A stretch of DNA of 8,060 bases from an uncultured Prevotellaceae bacterium (GCA_946407325.1 CAMJNN010000055.1:1-8060); one strand, 5' to 3'; positions 1-6,413 are shown, numbered from the stretch's first letter. Numbers and translations are program-made. Notes: generated by a model not told the origin, from the letters alone.

Positions 1-46
1 TTTCATTTTTACCTCAAAAGCAGGTAGGTTTAACGCTAACATTTGC

Positions 47-54
47 TATCTTTG
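47..54 (+). promoter_or_regulatory. -7 promoter element upstream of AMP nucleosidase
   Basis: TATCTTTG is an exact match to the Bacteroidetes primary-sigma -7 consensus TAnnTTTG and lies 38 nt before the AMP nucleosidase ATG. No good TTTG is present at the -33 position, so the call rests on the -7 element alone. It would drive amn and holA together. The exact reverse complement of this octamer occurs at 75-82. Confidence 0.55.
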
Positions 55-74
55 TAACATCATTAGTTTCTTGA

Positions 75-104
75 CAAAGATACGCTTTTTTTATGAAAAC
101 CAAA
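75..104 (-). promoter_or_regulatory. possible leftward promoter overlapping amn start
   Basis: On the minus strand TATCTTTG (75-82) matches the Bacteroidetes -7 consensus, with TTTG (101-104) 18 nt upstream as a -33 element. It would transcribe toward position 1, where a minus-strand ATG (4-6) preceded by a GAGG-like site could begin a divergent gene of which only two codons are inside the window. This is inference from motif matches. Confidence 0.3.
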
Positions 105-869
105 GAAGAAATTGTAGCTAACTGGCTACCAAGATACACGAAACGTCCGTTGGAGGATTTCACCAAGTATATTCTGTTGACCAACTTCAACAATTATGTG
201 GATATTTTTGCCGAGAAGTTTGATGTGCCCGTGATGGGACAGGATGCCAATATGCGTTCGGCAACTGCCAACGGCATCACCATCATCAATTTCGGCATGG
301 GCAGTCCTAATGCCGCCATTATCATGGATCTGCTCAGCGCCATACAGCCAAAGGCCTGTCTGTTCTTGGGAAAATGTGGCGGAATCGACAAGAAGAACCA
401 GTTGGGCGACTATATCCTGCCCATAGCAGCCATCAGGGGCGAAGGTACCAGCAATGACTACTATCCGCCCGAAGTGCCTGCACTACCGGCGTTTATGCTA
501 CAGCGTGCCGTCTCGACCGCCATCCGAAACTTCGCACACGACTATTGGACGGGCACCGTCTATACCACCAACCGCCGCATCTGGGAGCACGACGATGATT
601 TTAAGGAGTATCTCAAGAAAACACGTGCGATGGCGGTAGATATGGAAACCGCTACGCTCTTCACCTGCGGCTTTGCCAATCATATACCTACCGGTGCCTT
701 GTTGCTGGTATCCGATCAGCCCATGACGCCCGAAGGCATAAAGACCGAGCAGAGCGACAAGAAAGTCACCTCAAAGTTTGTGCACGAGCATGTGGAGATT
801 GGCATCGAGGCACTGCGTATGATCATCGAGGAGAAGAAGACAGTCAAACACCTGAAATACGAATGGTAA
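93..869 (+). CDS. amn: AMP nucleosidase (PNP/UDP phosphorylase family)
   Basis: Predicted cytoplasmic enzyme hydrolysing the N-glycosidic bond of AMP to give adenine and ribose 5-phosphate, which helps control adenylate levels. The 258-aa protein fits the short Bacteroidetes form, which lacks the N-terminal regulatory domain of the longer E. coli Amn. Visible family motifs are the phosphate-binding GMGSPNA (68-74), LGKCGG (92-97), RGEGTSNDYYP (115-125), the ribose-contacting VDMETATLF (182-190, Glu185) and SDQP (207-210), whose Asp208 is the expected catalytic acid. The start is the first ATG after a perfect -7 promoter element. It is followed by holA after only 3 nt, so the two are likely co-transcribed. 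The family is secure. The distinction of AMP nucleosidase from another nucleoside phosphorylase rests on overall resemblance to the Bacteroidetes AMN-like proteins. Confidence 0.88.
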   Translation: MKTKEEIVANWLPRYTKRPLEDFTKYILLTNFNNYVDIFAEKFDVPVMGQDANMRSATANGITIINFGMGSPNAAIIMDLLSAIQPKACLFLGKCGGIDKKNQLGDYILPIAAIRGEGTSNDYYPPEVPALPAFMLQRAVSTAIRNFAHDYWTGTVYTTNRRIWEHDDDFKEYLKKTRAMAVDMETATLFTCGFANHIPTGALLLVSDQPMTPEGIKTEQSDKKVTSKFVHEHVEIGIEALRMIIEEKKTVKHLKYEW

Positions 870-872
870 GTT

Positions 873-1892
873 ATGGCAAAACAAGAACTTACATTTGATG
901 ATATCATGTCCAGCCTCAGGGCTAAGCAATATGCGCCCATCTATCTGTTGATGGGTGATGAAGGCTATTACATCGATGAGATAGCCAACTATATCATCGA
1001 TCATGTGCTAACCGATAGCGAGAAGGAGTTCAACCTTACCATTGCCTACGGCTCGGACGTAGATATAGCCGCTATCATCAATGCCGCCAAACGCTATCCC
1101 ATGATGGCCGAATACCAGGTGGTGGTGGTGAAAGAGGCACAGAACGTCAAGAACATGGACGAACTGGCCTTTTACCTCCAAAAGCCGTTGAAATCTACCA
1201 TTTTGGTCATCTGCCACAAGCATGGGAAAATTGACGGTCGTAAGAAATGGGTGAACGAAGCGGCTAAAATGGGCGTGGTGTTTGAGTCGAAGAAGCTGAA
1301 AGAACAGCAAATGCCTGCGTTCATCAATAGCTACATGCAGCAAAAAGGCTATGAGATGGATGCCAAAGCCACGCAGATGATGGCCGATTTCGTGGGAACC
1401 GACCTGGGGCGCATGACTGGCGAGCTGGACAAGCTGATCATCACGCAACCCAAAGGACAGAAACGGGTAACCCCTGAGCAGATTGAGCGAAATATCGGCA
1501 TCAGCAAGGACTACAACGTCTTCGAGCTGCGCAACGCTATCATAGCAAAAGATGTGATGAAGGCCAACCGCATCATCAAATACTTTGCTGAAAACCCCAA
1601 GACCAACCCCATACAGATGACCTTAGCGCACTTATTCAGCCTCTTCTCCAATCTGTTCATGGCGTATTACGCCCCTGAGAAGAGTGATGCAGGGGTGGCC
1701 ACCTTCCTAGGCTTGAAATCGCCCTGGGCGGCAAGGGATTATACAACGGCCATGCGCAACTATTCCGGCTTGAAGGTGATGCAGATTATTCATGAAATAC
1801 GCATGACCGATGCCCGTTCTAAGGGAGTAGAGAATAATTCGGTGGAAGATGCCGATCTCCTGCGCGAACTGGTCTTCAAAATTCTACATTAA
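873..1892 (+). CDS. holA: DNA polymerase III subunit delta
   Basis: Clamp-loader delta subunit, which opens the beta sliding clamp during chromosome replication. The 339-aa length is normal for the family. The N-terminal segment IYLLMGDEGYYIDEI (about 23-37) is the degenerate AAA+ P-loop region of HolA, where nucleotide-binding residues are lost. The middle has the family signature GTDLGRMTGELDKL (175-188), followed by ISKDYNVFELRNAI (210-223), which opens the C-terminal collar domain. The ATG lies 3 nt after the amn stop with no separate promoter, so it probably relies on the amn transcript. The long gap after its stop suggests this two-gene unit ends here. No truncation or frameshift is visible. 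Confidence 0.93.
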   Translation: MAKQELTFDDIMSSLRAKQYAPIYLLMGDEGYYIDEIANYIIDHVLTDSEKEFNLTIAYGSDVDIAAIINAAKRYPMMAEYQVVVVKEAQNVKNMDELAFYLQKPLKSTILVICHKHGKIDGRKKWVNEAAKMGVVFESKKLKEQQMPAFINSYMQQKGYEMDAKATQMMADFVGTDLGRMTGELDKLIITQPKGQKRVTPEQIERNIGISKDYNVFELRNAIIAKDVMKANRIIKYFAENPKTNPIQMTLAHLFSLFSNLFMAYYAPEKSDAGVATFLGLKSPWAARDYTTAMRNYSGLKVMQIIHEIRMTDARSKGVENNSVEDADLLRELVFKILH

Positions 1893-1942
1893 TAGGATAG
1901 GGCACGAGAATCGCGTTTTTTCGATGAACTCGACCATTTGTA

Positions 1943-1970
1943 CGAAAAATCGCAAGGATTTTCATTTTCG
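1943..1970 (+). terminator. weak terminator-like hairpin after holA
   Basis: GAAAA (1944-1948) can pair with TTTTC (1959-1963) around a GCAA tetraloop (1952-1955), with one internal mismatch, and T-rich sequence follows. CGAAAA at 1943-1948 can alternatively pair with TTTTCG at 1965-1970. The stem is AT-rich, so this is only a candidate end of the amn-holA transcript. Confidence 0.25.
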
Positions 1971-1993
1971 CTTCTTAAAAATTATTAGCCATT

Positions 1994-2095
1994 TCATCGG
2001 TAAACGCAAGTTGACCAAAAGGGGAGACTTCTATCTTTATAAATGTACACTTTCGGCAAACTTCCAACACCCATTTTGAGGCAAAGTTTTCCCAT
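1994..2095 (-). CDS. possible 33-aa micro-ORF, unknown
   Basis: I do not recognise this ORF. It begins at the ATG at 2095-2093 with a weak GGAAG-like site upstream and ends at TGA (1994-1996). The peptide starts MGKLCLKMGVG, contains aromatic and basic residues in its second half and ends CVYR. It lies about 50 nt downstream of a minus-strand promoter match (2155-2185), which is its main support. An ORF of this size can easily occur by chance. It could instead be part of an untranslated RNA or a conserved intergenic element. There is no signal peptide or clear domain. Confidence 0.15.
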   Translation of the reverse strand: MGKLCLKMGVGSLPKVYIYKDRSLPFWSTCVYR

Positions 2096-2154
2096 TAACT
2101 TCCGTTTACATTTACATTTATACAAATTATTTCTGTAATTTTACTATAATAATA

Positions 2155-2185
2155 CAAAGATACACGTCTATCTATGTTTTTACAA
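2155..2185 (-). promoter_or_regulatory. leftward promoter-like site in intergenic region
   Basis: On the minus strand TTG (2183-2185), a 20-nt spacer and TATCTTTG (2155-2162) match the Bacteroidetes -33/-7 arrangement. Transcription would run left across 2148-1900, where only a 33-codon minus-strand ORF (1994-2095) is seen. No known gene is recognised there. Confidence 0.4.
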
Positions 2186-2532
2186 CCATCAATTCTACTG
2201 TAGTATTGTAAACAAATAGCCCTGTTTCTTACAATGATAGTTGTTTTAAAATAGCCTTTTCAGTACTATATACGCTTATTTCCCAATATTTTATCACTAA
2301 TTATTAAACTAAACAATCGTACAAAGGTGCAGTACGAGGGTATTACCAACCTAAAATGTCTATTATTGTACTATATTGCATTAATAACGTCTAAATACCA
2401 ATTAATTACGCAATTTTGCTAAACTAAATTACGAAACGGAAACGCCCTATTTTCGTGTCAGGTATGTTGATAGCTCTTATTCTTATATCGATTTCATCGT
2501 ACAATTATACAAGTTACTTTTGTATAAAAATA

Positions 2533-2564
2533 TTTGCATTTGTAAACAGAAGTTTCTATTTTTG
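2533..2564 (+). promoter_or_regulatory. promoter of the helix-turn-helix gene
   Basis: TTTG (2533-2536), a 20-nt spacer and TATTTTTG (2557-2564) exactly match the Bacteroidetes primary-sigma promoter pattern, placing a start site near 2570 and a leader of about 30 nt. TTGTAAAC at 2540-2547 lies between the two elements and its inverse GTTTACAA lies just after the start at 2581-2588, a suitable place for an operator. A second -7-like TACTTTTG occurs at 2515-2522. Confidence 0.65.
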
Positions 2565-2603
2565 TAGCAGCATTAAAAACGTTTACAATTGTAGTTTTCC
2601 AAA

Positions 2604-3059
2604 ATGATGACCATTATCGACCGCCTGAAGCTGATTTTAGAGCGTGTAAACCTCACGCCAGGCAACTTTGCTGACAAAATTGGAGTAGCGCCTGCTACCA
2701 TCTCCCACATCCTTAGCGGCAGGAACAAATATCCCAGCGCTGAGGTTATGTTACGTCTGCATGAGACCTACCCTGACATAGATCTCAACTGGTTGCTCAC
2801 CGGCGAGGGCACTTTGGTCAAGGATGATCCTGATTCCATGTTTACAGGTTCTTTGTTTGGCGACAATGCGATAAATCCCGCCCAACGTACGATTGAAAGC
2901 GAAAATCGCAAGGAAAATGCGTTGGAATCGGCAAAAAATGATGATAATGTAGTTGTAAAACAGGAGATTATCTATAAAGAAAAGCCTGCAAGAAACATTG
3001 CTGAAATAAGAATTTTCTACGACGACGGCACTTACGAGACGTTTACGCCCAACAAATAG
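2604..3059 (+). CDS. Xre-family helix-turn-helix transcriptional regulator
   Basis: Small DNA-binding protein of 151 aa. Residues 5-68 form a Cro/C1-type (HTH_3) domain: RLKLILERVNLTPGNFADKI, then GVAPATISHILSGRNKYPSAEV (27-48), where ATISHILSGR is the recognition helix region, closing with NWLLTGEG (62-69), which is typical of Bacteroidetes members. Residues 75-125 are a polar, probably flexible linker rich in Asn, Asp, Lys and Glu. The C-terminal end, IAEIRIFYDDGTYETFTPN (132-150), looks like a beta-hairpin. No S24 peptidase or toxin partner is present. Translation could begin at either of two adjacent ATGs (2604 or 2607). It has its own strong promoter and possible flanking operator repeats, which suggests autoregulation. 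Its targets are unknown, and there is no direct evidence that it controls the nearby pyr genes or the peptide array. Confidence 0.85.
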   Translation: MMTIIDRLKLILERVNLTPGNFADKIGVAPATISHILSGRNKYPSAEVMLRLHETYPDIDLNWLLTGEGTLVKDDPDSMFTGSLFGDNAINPAQRTIESENRKENALESAKNDDNVVVKQEIIYKEKPARNIAEIRIFYDDGTYETFTPNK

Positions 3060-3090
3060 TTGGTTGGTTGAATTTATTTTCTTACCTTTG
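3060..3090 (+). promoter_or_regulatory. promoter of the pyrK-pyrD pair
   Basis: TTG (3060-3062), a 20-nt spacer and TACCTTTG (3083-3090, exact TAnnTTTG) form a Bacteroidetes promoter, predicting a start around 3096 and a very short leader before the ATG at 3112. It begins immediately after the stop of the helix-turn-helix gene. Confidence 0.65.
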
Positions 3091-3111
3091 ACTTCGTAAT
3101 ATCATCTTATT

Positions 3112-3888
3112 ATGAAGAAATACCTTTTAGATCTCAAGGTGGTGGCAAATGAGCGACTGGCTTCCAACTTCGTGTTGTTGAAGCTACAAGGCGACCAACC
3201 GTTGCCTGACATGTTGCCAGGACAGTTTGCCGAACTCCGTGTGGACGATGCTCCCCATACTTTCCTGCGTCGTCCTATATCCATCAATTTCGTTGACAGA
3301 CAGCAGAATAGCGTATGGTTTCTCATACAGCTTGTAGGCGAAGGCACCAAACGATTGGCTACCCTCGAACTGGGTAGTGTGGTGAATGTGCTACTGCCTT
3401 TGGGCAATGGTTTCGCTATGCCCCAGCGTGCTGACGAGCAACTGTTGCTGGTGGGAGGAGGTGCCGGCACAGCCCCCATGCTCTATTTTGGCGAGCAACT
3501 TCAGCAGCAAGGCATCCGTCCGTCGTTCCTCCTGGGCGCCCGCACCGCATCCATGTTGCTGCAGCTCGATGAATTCAATAAATATGGTGATGTATATACC
3601 ACCACAGAAGATGGCAGTCACGGCGAGAAAGGCTTTGTCACCCAACATTCCATCCTGAGCGACAAGCACTTCGACCGCATCTGCTGCTGTGGCCCCAAGC
3701 CCATGATGCTGTCGGTTGCCCGCTACGCCAAGGCCAAAGGCATCACCTGCGAAGTCTCTTTGGAAAACAAAATGGCCTGTGGCTTAGGCGCTTGCCTCTG
3801 TTGTGTGGAAAACACCACCGCAGGTCATGTATGTGTGTGTACAGAAGGTCCCGTGTTTAATATCAACGACTTGTTATGGCAGATTTAA
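3112..3888 (+). CDS. pyrK: dihydroorotate dehydrogenase electron-transfer subunit (FAD, 2Fe-2S)
   Basis: Iron-sulfur flavoprotein that passes electrons from dihydroorotate dehydrogenase B to NAD+ in de novo pyrimidine synthesis. The 258-aa length matches the family. The order of domains is an N-terminal FAD-binding barrel with the flavin motif RRPISI (53-58), a NAD-binding Rossmann-like domain with VGGGAGTAP (114-122), a CGPKPMM segment (193-199) and a C-terminal [2Fe-2S] site. The cluster ligands by position are Cys223, Cys228, Cys231 and Cys243, in MACGLGAC and the Cys before TEGPVF. Extra Cys residues (191-193, 230, 241) make this region unusually Cys-rich, but all four expected ligands are present. 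Its 3' end overlaps pyrD by 13 nt, consistent with translational coupling and a stoichiometric complex. Confidence 0.92.
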   Translation: MKKYLLDLKVVANERLASNFVLLKLQGDQPLPDMLPGQFAELRVDDAPHTFLRRPISINFVDRQQNSVWFLIQLVGEGTKRLATLELGSVVNVLLPLGNGFAMPQRADEQLLLVGGGAGTAPMLYFGEQLQQQGIRPSFLLGARTASMLLQLDEFNKYGDVYTTTEDGSHGEKGFVTQHSILSDKHFDRICCCGPKPMMLSVARYAKAKGITCEVSLENKMACGLGACLCCVENTTAGHVCVCTEGPVFNINDLLWQI

Positions 3889-4787
3889 GAGTAAATATAG
3901 GCGCGTTGGCGTTGAAGAACCCCGTGCTCACCGCCTCCGGCACATTTGGTTATGGTGAGGAGTTCGCTGATTTTATCGACCTCACCCGTTTGGGAGGTTT
4001 CATCGTAAAGGGTACCACCTTGCATCCCCGTGAGGGCAACCCATATCCCCGTATGGCAGAAACCCCTATGGGCATGCTTAATGCGGTAGGTCTTCAGAAC
4101 AAGGGCGTGCATTATTTCGTTGAGCATATCTACCCCCGTCTCAAGGACATAAACACCCATGTTATTGTCAATGTATCAGGCTCATCGATAGAAGATTATA
4201 GCGAAACGGCCGCCATTGTCAACGACCTTGACAACATCCCCGCCATTGAGCTGAACATCTCCTGTCCGAATGTCAAGAAGGGAGGCATGACCTTTGGTGT
4301 GCAACCCAACGCTGCAGCCGAGGTGGTGAGTGCTGTGCGCAAGGCCTATCATAAAACACTCATTGTCAAGCTCACGCCCAATGTGACAGACATCACCGAG
4401 ATTGCCAAAGCCGTTGAGGGAGCCGGTGCCGACAGTGTTTCCCTTATCAACACCATGCTGGGTATGGCCATCGATGCCGAGCGCCGCAAGCCCTTGCTCT
4501 CTACCGTAACAGGCGGATTGTCAGGACCTTGCGTCAAGCCAGTAGCCCTGCGTATGGTGTGGCAGGTGGCCAAGGCCGTGAAAGTGCCGGTAGTAGGGTT
4601 GGGAGGCATCATGAACGCCACCGATGCCATCGAGTTCATGTTGGCAGGTGCCACAGCCGTTGAGATTGGCACAGCCAACTTCATCGACCCATCCATCACC
4701 GTCAAGGTGGTTGATGGCATCAACGACTACCTCGATCGCCACGGTTTCAAGTCTGTCCGCGACATCATCGGTGCCTTGGAAGTATAA
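3876..4787 (+). CDS. pyrD: dihydroorotate dehydrogenase, class 1B catalytic subunit
   Basis: FMN enzyme oxidising dihydroorotate to orotate, the fourth step of pyrimidine synthesis, acting in the cytoplasm with the overlapping pyrK product. The 303-aa TIM barrel has the class 1 features [10 protein letters not shown] (18-27), [15 protein letters not shown] (45-59), NAVGLQN (69-75), [10 protein letters not shown] (125-134) with Cys130 as the catalytic base expected for class 1 (class 2 uses Ser), KLTPN (165-169), the phosphate-binding GGLSGP (213-218), GLGGI (241-245) and GTANF (265-269). The ATG at 3876 lies inside the end of pyrK, 13 nt before its last base. The protein is complete and intact. 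It is the last housekeeping gene before the peptide array. Confidence 0.95.
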   Translation: MADLRVNIGALALKNPVLTASGTFGYGEEFADFIDLTRLGGFIVKGTTLHPREGNPYPRMAETPMGMLNAVGLQNKGVHYFVEHIYPRLKDINTHVIVNVSGSSIEDYSETAAIVNDLDNIPAIELNISCPNVKKGGMTFGVQPNAAAEVVSAVRKAYHKTLIVKLTPNVTDITEIAKAVEGAGADSVSLINTMLGMAIDAERRKPLLSTVTGGLSGPCVKPVALRMVWQVAKAVKVPVVGLGGIMNATDAIEFMLAGATAVEIGTANFIDPSITVKVVDGINDYLDRHGFKSVRDIIGALEV

Positions 4788-4810
4788 TGCGAGTTAAAAC
4801 TTATTAAAAG

Positions 4811-4843
4811 TTTGCGTTTTAGCAGAGAAATCTTTTACTTTAC
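4811..4843 (+). promoter_or_regulatory. candidate promoter of the peptide array
   Basis: TTTG (4811-4814), a 21-nt spacer and TACTTTAC (4836-4843, six of eight to TAnnTTTG) lie about 30 nt before the first peptide gene. A short AAACTT/AAGTTT hairpin (4797-4813) just upstream could partly end pyrD transcription. The sequence after the -7 element (CTTTACAACAATTATA) resembles that before the fifth peptide gene (CTTTAAAACAATATTA, from 5896). Confidence 0.45.
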
Positions 4844-4872
4844 AACAATTATACACCAGAAACCGTTATTCT

Positions 4873-5118
4873 ATGGAAGATAATAAAGAAAAACGCGTGT
4901 TACGAGTAGAGCTCGACAACGAGGTAAAGAAAGTATCCATCACTGGAAAGAATAGTGATGAGAAGGTAGTAATGCGCCAGGAACTCAGCGAGGACGAACT
5001 GGATCTGGCTGCAGGAGGTACAACAGGCATTGGGCATAGAGTTTGTGTTAAAGTTGATGATAATGGTCAATGCAAGCAAGTCATTAACGTGCCCAGAGGC
5101 GGCAGCTCAAGGCCTTAA
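4873..5118 (+). CDS. array peptide 1, double-glycine leader with 32-aa core
   Basis: 81-aa precursor-like peptide. The leader (1-49) starts MEDNKEKRVLRVEL, contains VKKVSITGKN and ends LSEDELDLAAGG, the form expected for cleavage after Gly49 by a C39 peptidase/ABC exporter. The 32-residue core has Cys58 and Cys67, which could form a disulfide with eight residues between, and ends in an Arg/Ser/Gly/Pro-rich tail (RGGSSRP). The second Gly-Gly at 76-77 lacks the leader context. It is first in the array, 85 nt after pyrD, with its own candidate promoter. The leader differs from later copies at a few positions (R at 11, LAA before Gly-Gly). Function is inferred from architecture only. It could be a bacteriocin, an unmodified secreted peptide or a modified natural product. 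Confidence 0.75.
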   Translation: MEDNKEKRVLRVELDNEVKKVSITGKNSDEKVVMRQELSEDELDLAAGGTTGIGHRVCVKVDDNGQCKQVINVPRGGSSRP

Positions 5119-5132
5119 CAGCAAATAGCATT

Positions 5133-5393
5133 ATGGAAGAAAACAAAGACAAGCGTGTGTTACGAGTAGAGCTCGGCGACGATGTGAAGAAGGTCTCTAT
5201 CACCGGAAAGAACGAAGAGGAACAGGTGGTGATGCGACAAGAACTTGACGAGGATGAGCTGGATATGGTGACGGGAGGAAGCAAATCGTTGAAAGATCTT
5301 CACTTCCACATGGAAATTAATGAAAATCAGATTAATGAGGGAGTAAAACGCTATGTTAATTTTGATGGCGGATGCCATCCCGTAATGCCATGA
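5133..5393 (+). CDS. array peptide 2, double-glycine leader with 37-aa core
   Basis: 86 aa, the longest array member. The leader (1-49) is MEENKDKRVLRVEL..., with VSITGKN and ELDEDELDMVTGG, and cleavage is expected after Gly49. The 37-residue core begins SKSLKDLHFHMEINEN, contains two His, and ends FDGGCHPVMP with a single Cys81. The internal Gly-Gly at 79-80 is part of the core. The ATG lies 14 nt after the stop of peptide 1, so the two are surely co-transcribed. With peptide 1 it shares the RVLRVEL variant and GAGCTCG codons in the leader, so these two form a subgroup. No known bacteriocin family is recognised in the core. Confidence 0.72.
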   Translation: MEENKDKRVLRVELGDDVKKVSITGKNEEEQVVMRQELDEDELDMVTGGSKSLKDLHFHMEINENQINEGVKRYVNFDGGCHPVMP

Positions 5394-5438
5394 TAATGGT
5401 TCCAACTGAAAACATAAAGAATTGTAAAACCAGGCAAT

Positions 5439-5639
5439 ATGGATGAGCAGAAAGACAAAAGAGTGCTGAACATTGAGCTTAGCAACGAGGTAAAGAAGAT
5501 CTCCATCACAGGAAAGGACGGTGATGAGAAGGTCGTGATGCGCCAGGAACTGAGTGAAAATGACCTCAATCAGGCAACGGGAGGGTTACTAGATCGAACC
5601 TGGTATTGCCCCAAGGTAGGCTGTGTCGGTAAAAGCTGA
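5439..5639 (+). CDS. array peptide 3, double-glycine leader with 17-aa core
   Basis: 66 aa with the shortest core. The leader begins MDEQKDKRVLNIEL and ends LSENDLNQATGG (Gly48-Gly49). The 17-residue core, LLDRTWYCPKVGCVGKS, holds two Cys four residues apart around CPKVGC, next to aromatic WY, a compact motif that could be disulfide-closed. Leader DNA is almost identical to that of peptide 4 at 5664, including the upstream CCA-GCAAT spacer, which marks a recent duplication. The cores of these two peptides show no resemblance. The ATG at 5439 is chosen because it aligns with the other copies. Confidence 0.72.
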   Translation: MDEQKDKRVLNIELSNEVKKISITGKDGDEKVVMRQELSENDLNQATGGLLDRTWYCPKVGCVGKS

Positions 5640-5663
5640 TGAAATAAAAACGAGCCAAGCAAT

Positions 5664-5873
5664 ATGGATGAGCAGAAAGACAAAAGAGTGCTGAACATTG
5701 AGCTTAGCAACGATGTAAAGAAGATCTCCATCACTGGAAAGGACGGTGATGAAAAGGTCGTGATGCGCCAGGAACTCAGCGAGGACGACCTGGAACAAGC
5801 CACAGGAGGGATTGATCTGGGCAAGATTCAAGCGGGGCTTCAGTTTGATCTTCAATGTTCCCCCAACAGTTAA
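5664..5873 (+). CDS. array peptide 4, double-glycine leader with 20-aa core
   Basis: 69 aa. The leader MDEQKDKRVLNIELSNDVKK... with ISITGKDGDEKVVM and LSEDDLEQATGG differs from peptide 3 at only a few residues. Cleavage after Gly49 would release a 20-residue core that starts IDLGKIQAGLQ and carries one Cys near its end (CSPNS). It lies 24 nt after peptide 3. The core is mildly amphipathic and nearly neutral, unlike the cationic peptide at 7400. This is the last copy before a new promoter-like element at 5893-5900. Confidence 0.72.
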   Translation: MDEQKDKRVLNIELSNDVKKISITGKDGDEKVVMRQELSEDDLEQATGGIDLGKIQAGLQFDLQCSPNS

Positions 5874-5892
5874 TCGTTACTTGAACATTTCT

Positions 5893-5900
5893 TAACTTTA
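5893..5900 (+). promoter_or_regulatory. -7-like element before array peptide 5
   Basis: TAACTTTA matches TAnnTTTG at seven of eight positions and is followed by AACAATATTATAT, resembling the sequence ahead of the first peptide gene. No TTTG is seen about 20 nt upstream, so it is a weak candidate for an internal promoter. Confidence 0.25.
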
Positions 5901-5915
5901 AAACAATATTATATC

Positions 5916-6110
5916 ATGGAAGAGCAGAACAACAACAAGCAAAAGTTGAGCGAAGAGCTCGACAACGAAGAGAAGAAAGTAATGAAGCAGGAAATCAGCG
6001 AAGATGACCTTGACGTATCAGCAGGAGCAGATAAGACTTTTTGTAGTGGTCATTGTGTAGTTGTAAAGCATAAATCTAAATTTTCCTGTGATTTATTTAC
6101 CTTACATTAA
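5916..6110 (+). CDS. array peptide 5, shortened leader ending Gly-Ala, 3-Cys core
   Basis: 64 aa and the most divergent array member. Its leader begins MEEQNNNKQKLSEEL, lacks about 12 residues present in all other copies (the VSITGxNxDEK block between KK and VVM) and ends EDDLDVSAGA, with Gly37-Ala38 where the others have Gly-Gly. Gly-Ala is an accepted site for some C39 peptidases, so export may be retained. The 26-residue core (from Asp39) has Cys43, Cys47 and Cys58 in TFCSGHC and FSCDL, and is basic (four Lys and two His). The reading frame is intact, so it is probably a functional variant, although a decaying copy is possible. A strong hairpin terminator follows immediately. Confidence 0.65.
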   Translation: MEEQNNNKQKLSEELDNEEKKVMKQEISEDDLDVSAGADKTFCSGHCVVVKHKSKFSCDLFTLH

Positions 6111-6116
6111 GCTATT

Positions 6117-6140
6117 AATCCCTCGCTTTTGCGAGGGATT
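6117..6140 (+). terminator. Rho-independent terminator inside the peptide array
   Basis: AATCCCTCGC and GCGAGGGATT form a perfect 10-bp stem with a TTTT loop, and TGACTTTT follows. It lies between peptides 5 and 6 and should divide the array into two transcripts or reduce expression of the distal genes. Confidence 0.8.
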
Positions 6141-6176
6141 TGACTTTTGAAGTAACAGCAAGAATACTATAAGATT

Positions 6177-6413
6177 ATGGAAGAGCAGAAAGATAAGCGC
6201 GTGTTGAAAGTAGAACTCAACGACGAAGTTAAGAAAGTCTCCATCACTGGTACTGACAGCGATGAGAAGGTGGTGATGCACCAAGAGCTGAACGAGAAAG
6301 ACCTGGAGCAGGCAATAGGCGGGGATGCTGCCTCTAATAAAATCCCAGAAATTTTAAAAAAGGAAAAAGGAGAATATCTTATTCAACATCCAGAGCTACA
6401 GATCTTTTTATAA
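6177..6413 (+). CDS. array peptide 6, double-glycine leader with Cys-free core
   Basis: 78 aa. The leader MEEQKDKRVLKVEL... VSITGTDSDEKVVMHQELNEKDLEQAIGG keeps all conserved blocks, with small changes (H for R, AI before Gly48-Gly49). The 29-residue core starts DAASNKIPEILKKEKGEYL and contains no Cys, so disulfide or thioether closure is excluded for this product. Its middle is Lys/Glu-rich and could be helical, ending in a hydrophobic QIFL. By my count the leader codons are about 49% G+C while the core is about 31%, a sharp shift within one small gene. It is the first gene after the internal terminator, and I see no good promoter in the gap. Confidence 0.7.
   Translation: MEEQKDKRVLKVELNDEVKKVSITGTDSDEKVVMHQELNEKDLEQAIGGDAASNKIPEILKKEKGEYLIQHPELQIFL

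Larger units (their letters stand above)
1893..2603. other. long AT-rich intergenic region with repeated short motifs
   Basis: These 711 nt hold no convincing protein gene. What can be seen: the octamer TCGTACAA three times (2317-2324 and 2497-2504 on plus, 1938-1945 on minus); TCGTAC/GTACGA as a perfect 6-bp inverted repeat with a 9-nt spacer (2317-2337); TTGTAAAC at 2206-2213 and 2540-2547 with its inverse at 2581-2588; the palindrome TACAATTGTA at 2584-2593; and promoter-like elements on both strands. It reads as a regulatory region serving the downstream helix-turn-helix gene and perhaps a leftward short transcript. Function is inferred. Confidence 0.5.

Noticed and set aside
1008..1448. 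146-codon minus-strand ORF inside holA
   Set aside because: It is antisense to a clear holA reading frame, its His/Leu-rich composition is typical of a shadow, and there is no promoter.
1849..2079. 76-codon plus-strand ORF crossing the holA end
   Set aside because: It overlaps the end of holA in another frame and runs into AT-rich intergenic sequence, with no start signal or recognisable composition.
4349..4723. 124-codon minus-strand ORF inside pyrD
   Set aside because: It is opposite a fully supported pyrD with all catalytic motifs, and its Met/Thr/Ser-rich composition fits a shadow frame.
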